Assembly: GCF_002994615.1 (NCBI RefSeq)
Contig: NZ_PVNK01000242.1
Location: 1-64,000 of the forward strand
Length of the DNA: 64,000 bases
Reading direction: 5' to 3'
Source of the DNA: Enhygromyxa salina
GTDB lineage: Bacteria > Myxococcota_A > Polyangia > Nannocystales > Nannocystaceae
Below the pieces are notes generated by a model that searched no databases, was not told the origin of the DNA, and worked only from the letters and a program-made list of their open reading frames with translations. The position numbers and the translations under genes are program-made. This document shows, piece after piece, positions 17,496 through 26,586 of this stretch (positions are counted from its first letter, which is position 1; each line of letters begins with the position of its first letter).

Positions 17496-17515
17496 CTAGC
17501 AGCCCGGGCTGCTAG
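17496..17515. repeat. CTAGCAGCCCGGGCTGCTAG palindrome
   Basis: A perfect 20-bp palindrome made of the terminal motif of the MITE-like family back to back, 24 bp after the MAPEG gene. Nearby GACGCGGGG...GACGCGCTAG segments repeat twice. Confidence 0.6.
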
Positions 17516-17670
17516 CTTCCGACGCGGGGTGACGCGCTAGCTTCCACCGCAGGCTGCAGCTCAGGCCTCGAGGGTGCCCTGCGGCCGAGCGCGGGACGGG
17601 CTCCTGACCGCATACTCCAGTGTTGTTGAGACATTCAGTTGTTTGAAGGTGACTCTTGGGACCTGTCACC

Positions 17671-17706
17671 CGCTGACTCGCGGCTCGTCTGAGCCGCGAG
17701 TCAGCG
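17671..17706. terminator. Perfect 16-bp stem, 4-nt loop hairpin (bidirectional terminator)
   Basis: CGCTGACTCGCGGCTC (17671-17686) pairs exactly with 17691-17706 across GTCT. It sits between the convergent MAPEG and lectin-like genes and can serve both. No T-tract on either side. Confidence 0.7.
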
Positions 17707-17768
17707 GCGTGCCCGGCCCGAGCTCACGACCTCGGGCCCAAGCATCCGGCGGGGGGGACGATGACCCC

Positions 17769-19181
17769 TCAGTTCCCGATGATCATGTAGACCAGCTCGT
17801 AGAGCGAGTCTTCGGCCTGGGAGCCGACGTAGGCGGTGAACACCTCTGAGCCGTCTTGGACCAGCTCCATGCCAGTGGCGTCGACGCGGAGCTCGCCGAG
17901 GACGTCGTCGCCGCTCCCGCTGTCGTAGTCCATGAGCTCCAGGCTCAAGGTCCCCGAGAACGGGATCACGAAGTTGAGGTCGACCCCCTCACCGCCCTCG
18001 AGGGGGTGGTAGTCCGCGCCCGACGGCCAGATCTTGGAGCCCTTGCGGATGTAGAAGTCATCCTGGTCGCGGTCGGAGTCGATCCACTTGGCGAGCTCGG
18101 CACCGCCACCGATTGCGCCGCCAATGGCGGCGACGAACAGCCCAGCTTTGACCTCGCCATTGAACATGAGCTCGACCCCTAACTCGGCGGCCCAAGACCC
18201 GACGTTGGAGAAGAAGTCGGCGATGTCGACCTCGATGCCGACCGCCGGCCGGATGCAGCGGACCATGACCAGGAAAATTTGCAGATCCTCGTCGGCCTCG
18301 ACCCAGCGGACGTGCTCGAAGGTGAGCGGGTAGCCCTCGGTTGGGGTCGGTCGCCAGTGTTCCCAGCTTTGCGGTACCGGGGCCGAGGCGGTCACCGCTC
18401 CATCGTCCGCGGCCCTGACCCACTTACCGTGGGCGCCGCGCAAGGCGATGGCCTCGTCCATGAGCACAGGCCCCGGCTCGGTGCTCCCGTCGGTCCGGGT
18501 GACCGTGAAGGTCTCCCAGCTGTCGACCTCGACGGCGGTTGCGACCAGCCCGCCGTCGGGCTTGGCCGAGAGGTAGGTCTGGTGGTGAGTCTGGAGGCTG
18601 ACCTGGTCCCCGTAGCTCAGGGCCCGGTCCTCGACGCCCCCGATCCGGTCGAGCACGAAGCCCTCCCACGATTTGATGTGGGCGACCACGTTGGTCAAGG
18701 TGCCAGTCGGCGAGGCCGACAGCTGCTTGCCGTGGTCGGAGCGAAGCGCGATCCGCTGGTTGTCGTGGAGCACGGCGCCGATCTCCCAGCGCTGGCCGTC
18801 TGCCTTCGACCAGCGCCGCTGGACCGGCGGGGCGGCGGGGCTCGGGGCGGACAGGGCCTGGCCGCTGTGACCCACGAGCAGCCGGCAGCCACCGCCTTCG
18901 AGGGTCTGGATCTCCCAGCGCTGGTTGTCGCCGCCGTTATCGGCCCAGGTAATTACAGCGGCACCTTCATCGTGCGAGACGCCGGAGACGTCGAGACAAA
19001 GGCCGGTATCGACGTTGCGAATCCGACCATTGGTGTTTTCGATGATCCACTGTTGATTGGGCGCTCCGGTCCACTCGCGTTGCTCGACGCTGCTGCCGGA
19101 GCCGAGTCCCGTGAGGACGAGATTGGTCTGCCCGTCGTAAATGACGACGTGCTGTTGGGGATGAACGGTGAGCTGTGTCAT
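17769..19181 (-). CDS. Cytosolic ricin-type lectin / fascin-like / C2-like multidomain protein
   Basis: 470 aa from ATG 19181 with no signal peptide. Residues 1-137 form a ricin-B beta-trefoil with QxW signatures (NQQW, NQRW, GQRW). Residues about 140-290 carry repeated fascin/actin-crosslinker-like strands (IALRSDHGKQLSA, VSLQTHHQTYLSA, IALRGAHGKWVRA). After a linker domain, residues about 400-465 resemble a C2 domain (GTLSLELMDYDSGSGDDVLGELRVDA). The combination suggests carbohydrate plus membrane or calcium binding, perhaps exported by a non-Sec route. A TAGGCT directly precedes the start but is too close to be a normal -10. Confidence 0.8.
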   Translation of the reverse strand: MTQLTVHPQQHVVIYDGQTNLVLTGLGSGSSVEQREWTGAPNQQWIIENTNGRIRNVDTGLCLDVSGVSHDEGAAVITWADNGGDNQRWEIQTLEGGGCRLLVGHSGQALSAPSPAAPPVQRRWSKADGQRWEIGAVLHDNQRIALRSDHGKQLSASPTGTLTNVVAHIKSWEGFVLDRIGGVEDRALSYGDQVSLQTHHQTYLSAKPDGGLVATAVEVDSWETFTVTRTDGSTEPGPVLMDEAIALRGAHGKWVRAADDGAVTASAPVPQSWEHWRPTPTEGYPLTFEHVRWVEADEDLQIFLVMVRCIRPAVGIEVDIADFFSNVGSWAAELGVELMFNGEVKAGLFVAAIGGAIGGGAELAKWIDSDRDQDDFYIRKGSKIWPSGADYHPLEGGEGVDLNFVIPFSGTLSLELMDYDSGSGDDVLGELRVDATGMELVQDGSEVFTAYVGSQAEDSLYELVYMIIGN

Positions 19182-19548
19182 GAGCCTAGAGTCGGCCGCA
19201 AAACCCCGCGAGGGCCATGACATCGACATGACAACGCCGCGGCACTCTGGCGCGCCTGGCCTCGTGATTGGGCGATACGCTCTGCCGCCCCCCCCGAAAG
19301 GACGGGTGTATGGATCGCACGAATCGCGTGGGAATATGTGTGACGTCAATTCACGCAACAACACGCGGCGCGGCGCCCAACCTCGCTCCCAAAAAGGCGT
19401 GGACCGGGTTGGCCAGACATGGACCTCCTGCCCCAATTACTGACCTTGGTACTGGGTCGTGTGCTCATGAACGAGGCCGTCATCGAGCCCGCGTTCTCGC
19501 GTTGCTTGGCGTTGTGGTCGCGCGCATGTTCGATTTAGGGCGAGCCCC
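19182..19548. other. Intergenic region, no gene recognised
   Basis: About 365 bp between two leftward genes. No hairpin, repeat or convincing open frame was seen. Confidence 0.4.
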
Positions 19549-20943
19549 TCAGCCCTCGGTCAGGCCAAGCATCTCGAACAGCCCGATCGCGTGGAACATG
19601 ATCAGCACGATCGCTATCGGCACCGCCCAGCGCAGGACCTGCAGCCAGGTCACGTAGAGCCCCGCGAGCTTCCCGAGTCGCGAACCAACCTCGAACTGAA
19701 CCCGCCGGGCCTCGTCGCCGAGGCGCCAGGCCGCGAACATCGAGACCCCGAGGCCGCACAGCGGTAGCATCCAATTGCTCGACACATAGTCGAACAGGTC
19801 GAACCAGTTCTTGCCGATCGCGCCCTCCATGCCCGCGCCGAACACCTCGCTCGAGGCCGTGAGCGCCGAGGGGACGCCGAGCAAGATGATCACGCCACCG
19901 GTGACCGGGACCGCGACCGAGCGCGACCAGCCGCGCTCATCGATGAAGTAAGACGCGGTGACCTCGAGCAGCGAGATCGCCGAGGTCAAGGCCGCGAACA
20001 CCAGCAACAAAAAGAAGGTCACCGCCCAGATCGTGCTGCCCGGGAGCTGGGCGAAGGCGATCGGGATGTTCTGGAACACCAGGCTCGGCCCGGCCGCGGG
20101 CTCCATGCCGTAGGTGAAGGTGATCGGGAACAGGACCAGGCAGGCCATCAGCGCGACCGCGGTGTCGAGCAGCGAGATCGCGACCGAGGCCGAGACGATG
20201 TCGTCGTCCATTTTGAGGTAGGAGCCGTAGGTCAGCATCGCGCCCATGCCCACGCTGAGCGTGAAGAAGCTGTGGCCGAGGGCCTCGAGCACGCTCCCGG
20301 CCCCGAGCTTGTCGGTGTGGAAGCCGAACACGAAGGACAGGCCCTCGCCAAAGCCCTCCAGCTGGCTGGCGTAGACCAGCAGCGCGATGAACATCAAGAG
20401 CAGCATCGGCATCAGCACGCGCGCGGCGATCTCGACGCCCTTTTGAACCCCGCCGATCACGATCGCGATCGTCAGCGCCATGAACGCGACGTGCCAGAGG
20501 ATCGCCCCGGTCCCGTCGCCCGCGACCTGGTCAAAGCGCCCGGCGAGCGTGGCCGGATCCCCGCCGCTGATCTCGCCCTTGGCCGCGAGCACGGTGTACT
20601 CGAGGGCCCAGCCGGCGACGACGCTGTAGTAGGACAGGATCACAAAGCCCGCGAGCACGCCGATCCAGCCGACGCCCTGCCACAGGGTCTTGTCACCGGC
20701 GAGCTTGCGGAACGCCCCGACCGGTGAGCGCTTGGTCATGCGCCCGAGCATGACCTCGCCGATCATGATCGGCAGGCCGACGAAGGCGATGCAGATCAGG
20801 TAGATGATGACGAACAGCCCGCCGCCGTTCTCCCCGGTGATGTAGGGGAATTTCCACACGTTGCCGAGCCCGACCGCCGAGCCAGCGGCCGCGAGGATGA
20901 AGCCGAGCCGGGAGCCCCACTCGCCACGTCGGTCCTGCGCCAT
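19549..20943 (-). CDS. Neurotransmitter:sodium symporter (SNF) family transporter
   Basis: 464 aa with about 11-12 membrane helices. The N-terminus WGSRLGFILAAAGSAVGLGNVWKFPYITGENGGG is the family signature around the sodium and substrate sites of LeuT-like bacterial SNF transporters. It imports an amino acid or amine with Na+; substrate not predictable. The start ATG 20943 gives the usual short cytoplasmic N-terminus. Divergent from proB with a 73-bp gap; a TTGACA lies upstream on its strand. Confidence 0.93.
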   Translation of the reverse strand: MAQDRRGEWGSRLGFILAAAGSAVGLGNVWKFPYITGENGGGLFVIIYLICIAFVGLPIMIGEVMLGRMTKRSPVGAFRKLAGDKTLWQGVGWIGVLAGFVILSYYSVVAGWALEYTVLAAKGEISGGDPATLAGRFDQVAGDGTGAILWHVAFMALTIAIVIGGVQKGVEIAARVLMPMLLLMFIALLVYASQLEGFGEGLSFVFGFHTDKLGAGSVLEALGHSFFTLSVGMGAMLTYGSYLKMDDDIVSASVAISLLDTAVALMACLVLFPITFTYGMEPAAGPSLVFQNIPIAFAQLPGSTIWAVTFFLLLVFAALTSAISLLEVTASYFIDERGWSRSVAVPVTGGVIILLGVPSALTASSEVFGAGMEGAIGKNWFDLFDYVSSNWMLPLCGLGVSMFAAWRLGDEARRVQFEVGSRLGKLAGLYVTWLQVLRWAVPIAIVLIMFHAIGLFEMLGLTEG

Positions 20944-21004
20944 TCGCTCGGTTTCGCCGTCTGTGTCGGAGCTGTCAAGGGTTTCGGGGGCCGCCCTCGC
21001 CCAG

Positions 21005-21010
21005 TAGAGT
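21005..21010 (+). promoter_or_regulatory. -10-like TAGAGT, 6 nt before proB GTG
   Basis: TAGAGT, then cgggcc, then GTG 21017. No ribosome site fits, so proB appears leaderless. Confidence 0.5.
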
Positions 21011-21016
21011 CGGGCC

Positions 21017-22213
21017 GTGAGCGACTCGGGCTCGAAGGGCGCGCGCGGGCGCCTCGCACAGGCGCAGCGGATCGTCGTCAAGTTCGGCACCCACGTCGTC
21101 ACCCACCACGGCCGCGAGTTCGCCCTCGGTCGAGTGTTCGCGCTCGTCGAGGCGATCGCGGGGCTGCGCCGCGCAGGCAAGGACGTGCTCGTGATCTCGA
21201 GCGGCGCGGTCGGCCTCGGCCGCCGGGCCCTGAAGCTCGACGGACCCCTCTCGCTGGGCCTGCGCCAGGCTTGCGCGGCGGCGGGCCAGGGGCGGCTGAT
21301 CTCGCTCTACACCCAGGCCTTCGCCCAGCTCGACGTCGAGGCCGCGCAAGTCTTGCTGACTCAGGACGACCTCGCCGATCCCGATCGCGCCCTGTGCCTG
21401 CGCACAACCTTGCTGCGCCTGCTCGAGCTCGGGGCCGTGCCGATCCTCAACGAGAACGACTCGGTCAGCGTGCGCGAGATCGTCGAGCAGCGCGGGACCG
21501 AGCGAAGCACGGTGTTCGGCGACAACGACGGGCTCTCGGCCCGGGTCGCCGCGGCCGTCGACGCCGACCTGCTCCTGCTCCTGACCGACGTCGACGGCCT
21601 CTACACCGCCAACCCACGCAGCGACCCCGAGGCCCGGCGGATCCCGACCCTCGACGCGCTCGACGGCGAGGCCTTCGCCCAGGCGCTCGCGGGCGCCAGC
21701 GGCACCAGCGGCGCGGGGACCGGGGGCATGCGGTCCAAGCTCGCGGCCGCGCGCATCGCCTGTGAGGCCGGCGTCGACGTGCTGATCGTCGACGGCCACG
21801 CCGAGCGCCTGCTCGAGCGGGCCCTCGCGGGCGAGGACATCGGCACGCTGATGCCGAGCCCCGAGCGCCGCAACCGACGGCGCCGCCGCATCGCCCTGGC
21901 CCGCTGCGAGGGCGCGCTGGTCGTCAACGAGGGGGCGATCCGGGCGCTGAGCGAGACCAAGGCGTCGCTGCTGCCGATCGGTGTGATCGCCGTCGAGGGC
22001 AACTTTGGTGTCGGCGGGCTCGTCGAGCTGCGGGACCCAAGCGGCCTCGCGTGGGGCCGCGGCATGGTCAACTACGACAGCCACGCGTGCCGCAAGCTCG
22101 CGGGCCACCACAGCCGCGAGATCGATCGGCTCTTGGGCTGGCGGGGCTACGACGCCCTGGTGACCCGCGACAACCTGATCTTGCAGGATCTCCCCCAGGA
22201 GCCCGATCCATGA
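21017..22213 (+). CDS. proB: Glutamate 5-kinase
   Basis: 398 aa. It phosphorylates L-glutamate with ATP, the first step of proline synthesis in the cytosol. The amino-acid kinase domain has VVKFGTHVVTHHG, VISSGAVGLGRR, LNENDSV, FGDNDGLSARVAA and LLTDVDGLYT. The C-terminal PUA domain (about 290-390; ALVVNEGAIRAL, GMVNYDSHACRKLAGHHS) completes the long form. The GTG start is set by the -10 signal and by alignment. The stop overlaps proA in ATGA, so the two are translationally coupled. Confidence 0.95.
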   Translation: MSDSGSKGARGRLAQAQRIVVKFGTHVVTHHGREFALGRVFALVEAIAGLRRAGKDVLVISSGAVGLGRRALKLDGPLSLGLRQACAAAGQGRLISLYTQAFAQLDVEAAQVLLTQDDLADPDRALCLRTTLLRLLELGAVPILNENDSVSVREIVEQRGTERSTVFGDNDGLSARVAAAVDADLLLLLTDVDGLYTANPRSDPEARRIPTLDALDGEAFAQALAGASGTSGAGTGGMRSKLAAARIACEAGVDVLIVDGHAERLLERALAGEDIGTLMPSPERRNRRRRRIALARCEGALVVNEGAIRALSETKASLLPIGVIAVEGNFGVGGLVELRDPSGLAWGRGMVNYDSHACRKLAGHHSREIDRLLGWRGYDALVTRDNLILQDLPQEPDP

Positions 22214-23529
22214 CCGAGCCCAACACCATCGAGTCCATGGCCGCGGCCGCCCGGCGCGCGGGCAAGCAGCTCGCAGCCCAAACTGGCCAAGCCCGCGTGG
22301 CGCTGCTGCAGGCGCTGGCCTCGGCCCTCGAGGCCCCCGCGCGCGCCGCCGCCTTGCTCGAGGCCAACCGCGCCGACCTCGAGGCCGCGAACGCGGCCCT
22401 GGCCCGGGGCGAGCTGTCCCCTGCCCTGGTCGCGCGCGTGGCCCTGACCGAGTCGAAGCTGGCCGCGCTCGCCGACGGTCTGCGCCAGCTCGCCGCGATG
22501 CCCGAGCTGCTCGGGGCCCGCCAGGTTCACCGCGAGCTCGACGAGGGCCTGGTCCTCGAGCGGGTCAGCTGCCCGCTCGGGGTCCTCGGGGTCGTGTTCG
22601 AGGCCCGGCCCGACGCGGTCCCGCAGATCACCGGGCTCGCGCTCAAGAGCGGCAACGCGGTCCTGCTCAAGGGCGGCAGCGAGGCGCTGCGGACCAACCG
22701 GGCGCTGGTCGAGCTGATCCACGCGGTCCTCGGCGAGCACGGGCTCGACCCGGCCTGCGTCGGGCTGCTCGAGGACCGCGCGGCCTTTCGCGGCCTGCTC
22801 GAGTGCCACGCCCAGGTCGATCTGATCATCGCGCGCGGGTCCGGGCGCTTCGTCCAGCTGGTCATGGACTCGACCAAGATCCCCGTGCTCGGCCACGCCG
22901 AGGGCCTGTGCCACCTCTACCTCCACGCCGACGCCGAGCCCCTGCGCGGGGCGGCGATCGCCGTCGACGCCAAGTGCTCCTACCCGGCGGCCTGCAACGC
23001 GATCGAGACGCTGCTGTGGCACGCCGAGGCCCGCGACGCGACCCGGGCCGCGCTCGCCGAGCTCGCGGTCCGCGGCGTCGAGCTGCGCGGGGATCCGGCC
23101 ACGGTCGAGCTCGCGCAGCGACTCGACATCCAGCCGGCGACCGAGGAGGACTGGGGCACCGAGTACGGTGAGCTGATCTTGGCGGTGCGCCAGGTTGCGA
23201 GCCTCGACGAGGCCCTCGCCCACATCGAGCGCCACGGGTCCCGCCACACCGAGGCGATCGTGTCCACGAGCGAGGCCGCCGGCGAGCAGTTCGTGCGCAG
23301 CGTCGACGCGGCCTGCGTGTTCGTCAACGCCAGCACCCGCTTCGCCGACGGCTATCGCTTTGGTCTGGGCGCCGAGGTTGGGATCGCCACGGGCAAGCTC
23401 CACGCGCGCGGACCGGTCGGCGTCGAGGGGCTGCTCACCTACCGCTGGCTGCTGCGCGGACAGGGCCACATCGCGAGCGACTACGGTCCAGACAAGAAGC
23501 CGCTGCGCCACCGCGACCTGGAAAACTAG
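22210..23529 (+). CDS. proA: Gamma-glutamyl phosphate reductase
   Basis: 439 aa. It reduces gamma-glutamyl phosphate to glutamate 5-semialdehyde with NADPH, the second step of proline synthesis. Family blocks: RVSCPLGVLGVVFEARPDAVPQ, KSGNAVLLKGGSEA, VDAKCSYPAACNAIETLLWH (catalytic Cys), RHTEAIVST, NASTRFADGYRFGLGAEVGI. It starts at ATG 22210, overlapping proB. The TAG stop (23527-23529) is part of the CTAGCAGCCCGGGGTG repeat. Confidence 0.96.
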   Translation: MTEPNTIESMAAAARRAGKQLAAQTGQARVALLQALASALEAPARAAALLEANRADLEAANAALARGELSPALVARVALTESKLAALADGLRQLAAMPELLGARQVHRELDEGLVLERVSCPLGVLGVVFEARPDAVPQITGLALKSGNAVLLKGGSEALRTNRALVELIHAVLGEHGLDPACVGLLEDRAAFRGLLECHAQVDLIIARGSGRFVQLVMDSTKIPVLGHAEGLCHLYLHADAEPLRGAAIAVDAKCSYPAACNAIETLLWHAEARDATRAALAELAVRGVELRGDPATVELAQRLDIQPATEEDWGTEYGELILAVRQVASLDEALAHIERHGSRHTEAIVSTSEAAGEQFVRSVDAACVFVNASTRFADGYRFGLGAEVGIATGKLHARGPVGVEGLLTYRWLLRGQGHIASDYGPDKKPLRHRDLEN

Positions 23530-23600
23530 CAGCCCGGGGTGCTAGGCCAGCACGAGCCGCAAGGCGAGCGTTTGGGGTGAGCGGAGGGGGCTTCGCCGCC
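23526..23600 (+). repeat. Dispersed intergenic repeat, family 2, copy D
   Basis: Starts CTAGCAGCCCGGGGTGCTAG, providing the proA stop codon, and continues to GAGCGGAGGGGGCTTCGCCG. It matches the inverted copy at 12210-12284. A short hairpin-like CCTTTTTGAAAGG follows. Confidence 0.65.
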
Positions 23601-23640
23601 GCAGCGAGGGACCTTTTTGAAAGGCCCCCTGAAGACTAGG

Positions 23641-25101
23641 CTAGAACACGTCCGCTTCGATCAGGCCGATGACCTCCGCCTGGCTGATGTCGCCGGCGTC
23701 CATGCTCAGCGACACGCCCTCTTCGTAGTCGTCGTTGAGCCCGGTCATCCACTCGTCGCTGGGGATGAAGTAGCCGAGCGCGTCGCCAGCGTTGCCGAGC
23801 ACCGCCTTGTAGGGCGCGCTCATCACCTCCTTGATCGGGAGCCCGCAGCGCGTGAGCGCCTCGCCGGGGAACGCGACGATCTGAACCTGGGTCCCGAGCC
23901 GCACGTAGGCCGACTGGGTGATGACCGTGCCCGTGAGGCCCCGGAACATGAAGTCGTAGTCGAGGATCCCGAGCTGGGCGGCGAGGTTGAACAGGGCGTT
24001 GTCGACGACCAGCTCCCACTCGGCATAGTCGTGGGCCATGATCGGCTCGACCGGGACCGCGTCGGCGAGCATCAGCTCGGCCTGCTCGGCGACGTGGCCG
24101 CCGTACGCCGCGGCCTCCTCGAAGTCGTCGGCGTACATGCCCGGGGGCACGCTCGGGCTGACGTCGCCGAGGATCCCGTTGAAGAACACGACCGGCGCGC
24201 CCGTGCTGGCCTCGAGGCTGTCGACGGCGTAGCCGGGGTAGTCCCGGGAGATCTCGGTGTTGTCGGACCCGATGATGACCGGGTGGGCCGCGAACGACAT
24301 CATCGTGCCGAGCAGCGCCGCGTCGTCCTTGGCGTGGGCCTGGAGCACGAAGATCGTGTCGTCGGTCATCGGCCAGTCGCGGCGGTTGCGGTTGAGCGCC
24401 GTCGAGTTGCTGACGCTGAGCTCCGCAGGTTGGCGGGTCTGCCAGGCCGCGAGCATCGAGCCGACGGTCTCGTTGATGACCATCGTGCGGTAGCTGTCGC
24501 CGACCCCGCCCCACAGGCCCTGAAAGTCGGGCCCGGCGTGCGAGTGGGTCGTGGCCACGATGATGCGATCCTCGGAGAGCCCGGTCAGGTTGGCGGCCTG
24601 GCTGCGGATCTGACGGGTCCAGTGGTTGCCCATGCCGATCGCGTCGACGACCGTGAACACCACCCCCTCGTCGCCGAGGCCGACGGCCATCGTGCGCGCG
24701 TAGGGGGCGTCGTGGACCGCGGTGGCGGTCCCGCCGACGAAGGGGGCCCCGAACCCGCCGAGGTAGATGCTGTCGAGCTGCTCGTCGGTGGGCTCGACGC
24801 TGCGCACGTCGAAGCCGACCCAAAACTCCGAATCGCCGGGGTCGGGGTCGCCGTCACCGTCACCGTCTCCATCGCCGTCGCCGTCACCGTCGCCGTCACC
24901 CGGATCACCGTCGCCGTCGCCCGGATCGCCGTCGCCGTCACCAGCGTCTGCGTCGCCAGAGTCGCCGTCGCCGTCACCGCTGGTCGCCTCGCTGCCCGCG
25001 GTGTCGCCGGTCTCCCCCGGGTCGCTGACGGCGTCGTCGGCACAGGCCGGGAGCAGCACGAGGGACAGGCAGGACCAAAAACCAATATGACGAATCAACA
25101 T
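23641..25101 (-). CDS. Neutral/alkaline ceramidase-like lipoprotein
   Basis: 486 aa: lipoprotein signal (LSLVLLPAC), long Gly-Asp repeat linker (about 44-92), then a ceramidase N-terminal-type domain with VGFDVRSVEPT, GMGNHWTRQIR, ATTHSHAGPDFQG (metal-site HSH), SFAAHPVIIG and FFNGILGDVSP. Neutral ceramidases hydrolyse the amide of ceramide with one zinc; here the enzyme would sit on the cell surface, and the substrate may be another lipid amide or polyol ester. Start ATG 25101 with GAGGAG upstream. It lies 21 bp after a paralogue in the same direction. Confidence 0.87.
   Translation of the reverse strand: MLIRHIGFWSCLSLVLLPACADDAVSDPGETGDTAGSEATSGDGDGDSGDADAGDGDGDPGDGDGDPGDGDGDGDGDGDGDGDGDPDPGDSEFWVGFDVRSVEPTDEQLDSIYLGGFGAPFVGGTATAVHDAPYARTMAVGLGDEGVVFTVVDAIGMGNHWTRQIRSQAANLTGLSEDRIIVATTHSHAGPDFQGLWGGVGDSYRTMVINETVGSMLAAWQTRQPAELSVSNSTALNRNRRDWPMTDDTIFVLQAHAKDDAALLGTMMSFAAHPVIIGSDNTEISRDYPGYAVDSLEASTGAPVVFFNGILGDVSPSVPPGMYADDFEEAAAYGGHVAEQAELMLADAVPVEPIMAHDYAEWELVVDNALFNLAAQLGILDYDFMFRGLTGTVITQSAYVRLGTQVQIVAFPGEALTRCGLPIKEVMSAPYKAVLGNAGDALGYFIPSDEWMTGLNDDYEEGVSLSMDAGDISQAEVIGLIEADVF
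24838..24971. repeat. Microsatellite encoding Gly-Asp linker
   Basis: Imperfect gtcgcc/gtcacc hexamer repeats within the downstream ceramidase-like gene, encoding the GDGDGD spacer on the reverse strand. Confidence 0.75.
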
Positions 25102-25122
25102 GACAGCAGCTCCTCGCTTTGC

Positions 25123-26511
25123 TCAGCCCGGGTCTTGACCGATGAGGTCGATCAGGACGTCGCGGGTCACGTCTCCGGCGTCCATCCCGAGCGAGACCGA
25201 CTCCTCGTAGTTGTCGTGGAGCCCCGTGTTCCACTCGTCGGCGGGCACGAAATAGCCGAGCGCGTCACCCGACAGCCCGAGCACGACCTGGTGCGGGGCG
25301 GTCATCATGTCCTTGATCGGCAGGCCGTTGCGCGTCAGCGACTCGCCGGGGAACGCGACCAGCTGGATCTCGGCGCCAAACCGGAAGTACGCGGTCTGGG
25401 TGCTCACGGTGCTGACGCCGTCGTGGATCTCGAAGTCGTAGTCGAGGATCCCCGAGTCCGCGGCGAACAAGAAGGTCTCGTTGGTGACGTCGAGCTCGAA
25501 GTCCGCGTAGCCGCGGAACATGTCGACGCCGACGGGCTCGACGGTGTCGAGGGCGAGCAGGGTTCGATCGGCGACGTGGTCACCGTAGGCCTGGGCCCGC
25601 TCGAAGTCGTCGGCGTACATGCCCTCGGGGACCCGCGGCGAGACGTCGCCCTGGATGCCGTTGAAGAACAGCACGGGCGCGTCGAGCTCGGCCTCGAGCT
25701 TGTCGATCGCGTAGCCACAAAAGTCGCGGGACATCAGCAGGTTGTCGCTGCCGAGCACGACCGGGTGGGCCGCGAACGCGACCATGGCCCCGAGCACCGC
25801 GCCCTCGAGGTTGCGCGCCTGGACGACGAAGAGCCCGTCGTCGGTGAAGTCCCAGCCCCGGCGGTTGCGGTTGTCGGCGGTCGTCGAGGCGACCTCGAGC
25901 TCGGCCTCCACGCGGCTGTCCCAGGCGCTGGCCATCGAGGCCGCGATCGTGTCGATCACCCGGGCCCGATAGTCCTCGGGCACGCCGCCCCACAGGCCCT
26001 GAAAGTCGGGCGCGGCGTGGCTGTGGGTGCTGGCCACGATGATCTGCTCTTCGCTGAGCCCGGTCGCCTCGGCGCCCGCCGCCCGGATCGCGCGGGTCCA
26101 GTGGTTGCCCATGCCGATCGTGTCGACGACCGTGAAGATGCCGCCCTCGGCCGGCCCGTAGCCGATCGCCATCGAGCGGACGTAGACCTGATCGTGGACC
26201 CCCTCGGCCGCGCCGCGCTCGGTGTAGAAGCCGTAGCCGCCGAGGTAGAAGTCCTGGGCCAGCTCGTCGGCGGTCGGGGTCAGATCCGTGACGTCGAAGC
26301 CGACCTCGTAGGAGCTCGGGGGCGGATCGCCGTCACCGTCGCCCGGGTCCCCGTCGCCGTCCCCGTCGCCCTCGCCCGTCGAGGTGTCGCCATCGCCCTC
26401 GCCGGTCTCGGTCCCGGACTCCTCGTCGGCCGGGGGGTCGCTGGCGCACGCGAGCGAGCCGAGCAAGACGGTGGTTGCGAACAGGATCGTGAACGGCGCA
26501 GAACGGGTCAT
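25123..26511 (-). CDS. Neutral/alkaline ceramidase-like lipoprotein (paralogue)
   Basis: 462 aa: signal peptide with lipobox (LLGSLAC), shorter acidic linker, then the same domain as the neighbour (VGFDVTDLTPT, GMGNHWTRAIR, ASTHSHAAPDFQG, FAAHPVVLG, FFNGIQGDVSP). The pair arose by tandem duplication and is clearly diverged outside the core. First gene of a two-gene leftward operon. ATG 26511 gives the signal peptide. The gene would act outside the cytoplasm on lipid or related ester/amide substrates; the reaction is inferred from family only. Confidence 0.87.
   Translation of the reverse strand: MTRSAPFTILFATTVLLGSLACASDPPADEESGTETGEGDGDTSTGEGDGDGDGDPGDGDGDPPPSSYEVGFDVTDLTPTADELAQDFYLGGYGFYTERGAAEGVHDQVYVRSMAIGYGPAEGGIFTVVDTIGMGNHWTRAIRAAGAEATGLSEEQIIVASTHSHAAPDFQGLWGGVPEDYRARVIDTIAASMASAWDSRVEAELEVASTTADNRNRRGWDFTDDGLFVVQARNLEGAVLGAMVAFAAHPVVLGSDNLLMSRDFCGYAIDKLEAELDAPVLFFNGIQGDVSPRVPEGMYADDFERAQAYGDHVADRTLLALDTVEPVGVDMFRGYADFELDVTNETFLFAADSGILDYDFEIHDGVSTVSTQTAYFRFGAEIQLVAFPGESLTRNGLPIKDMMTAPHQVVLGLSGDALGYFVPADEWNTGLHDNYEESVSLGMDAGDVTRDVLIDLIGQDPG
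26327..26402. repeat. Microsatellite encoding Gly-Asp linker
   Basis: Short imperfect hexamer tract in the upstream ceramidase-like gene. Same type as the tracts at 4557 and 24838. Confidence 0.6.
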
Positions 26512-26586
26512 TTCAAGGCTCGAATGCCCTAGCCTCGCTCAGGCGAGGGCATCTCCACAAGGGCCGATCTGCGGTGGAGCCTGAGC

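Noticed and set aside
24838-24971. CRISPR-like or regulatory repeat
   Set aside because: It is a coding microsatellite for a Gly-Asp linker.
23617-26532. A 971-codon open frame on the + strand
   Set aside because: It is antisense to the two ceramidase-like genes. It lacks any domain and arises from high GC and repeat codons.
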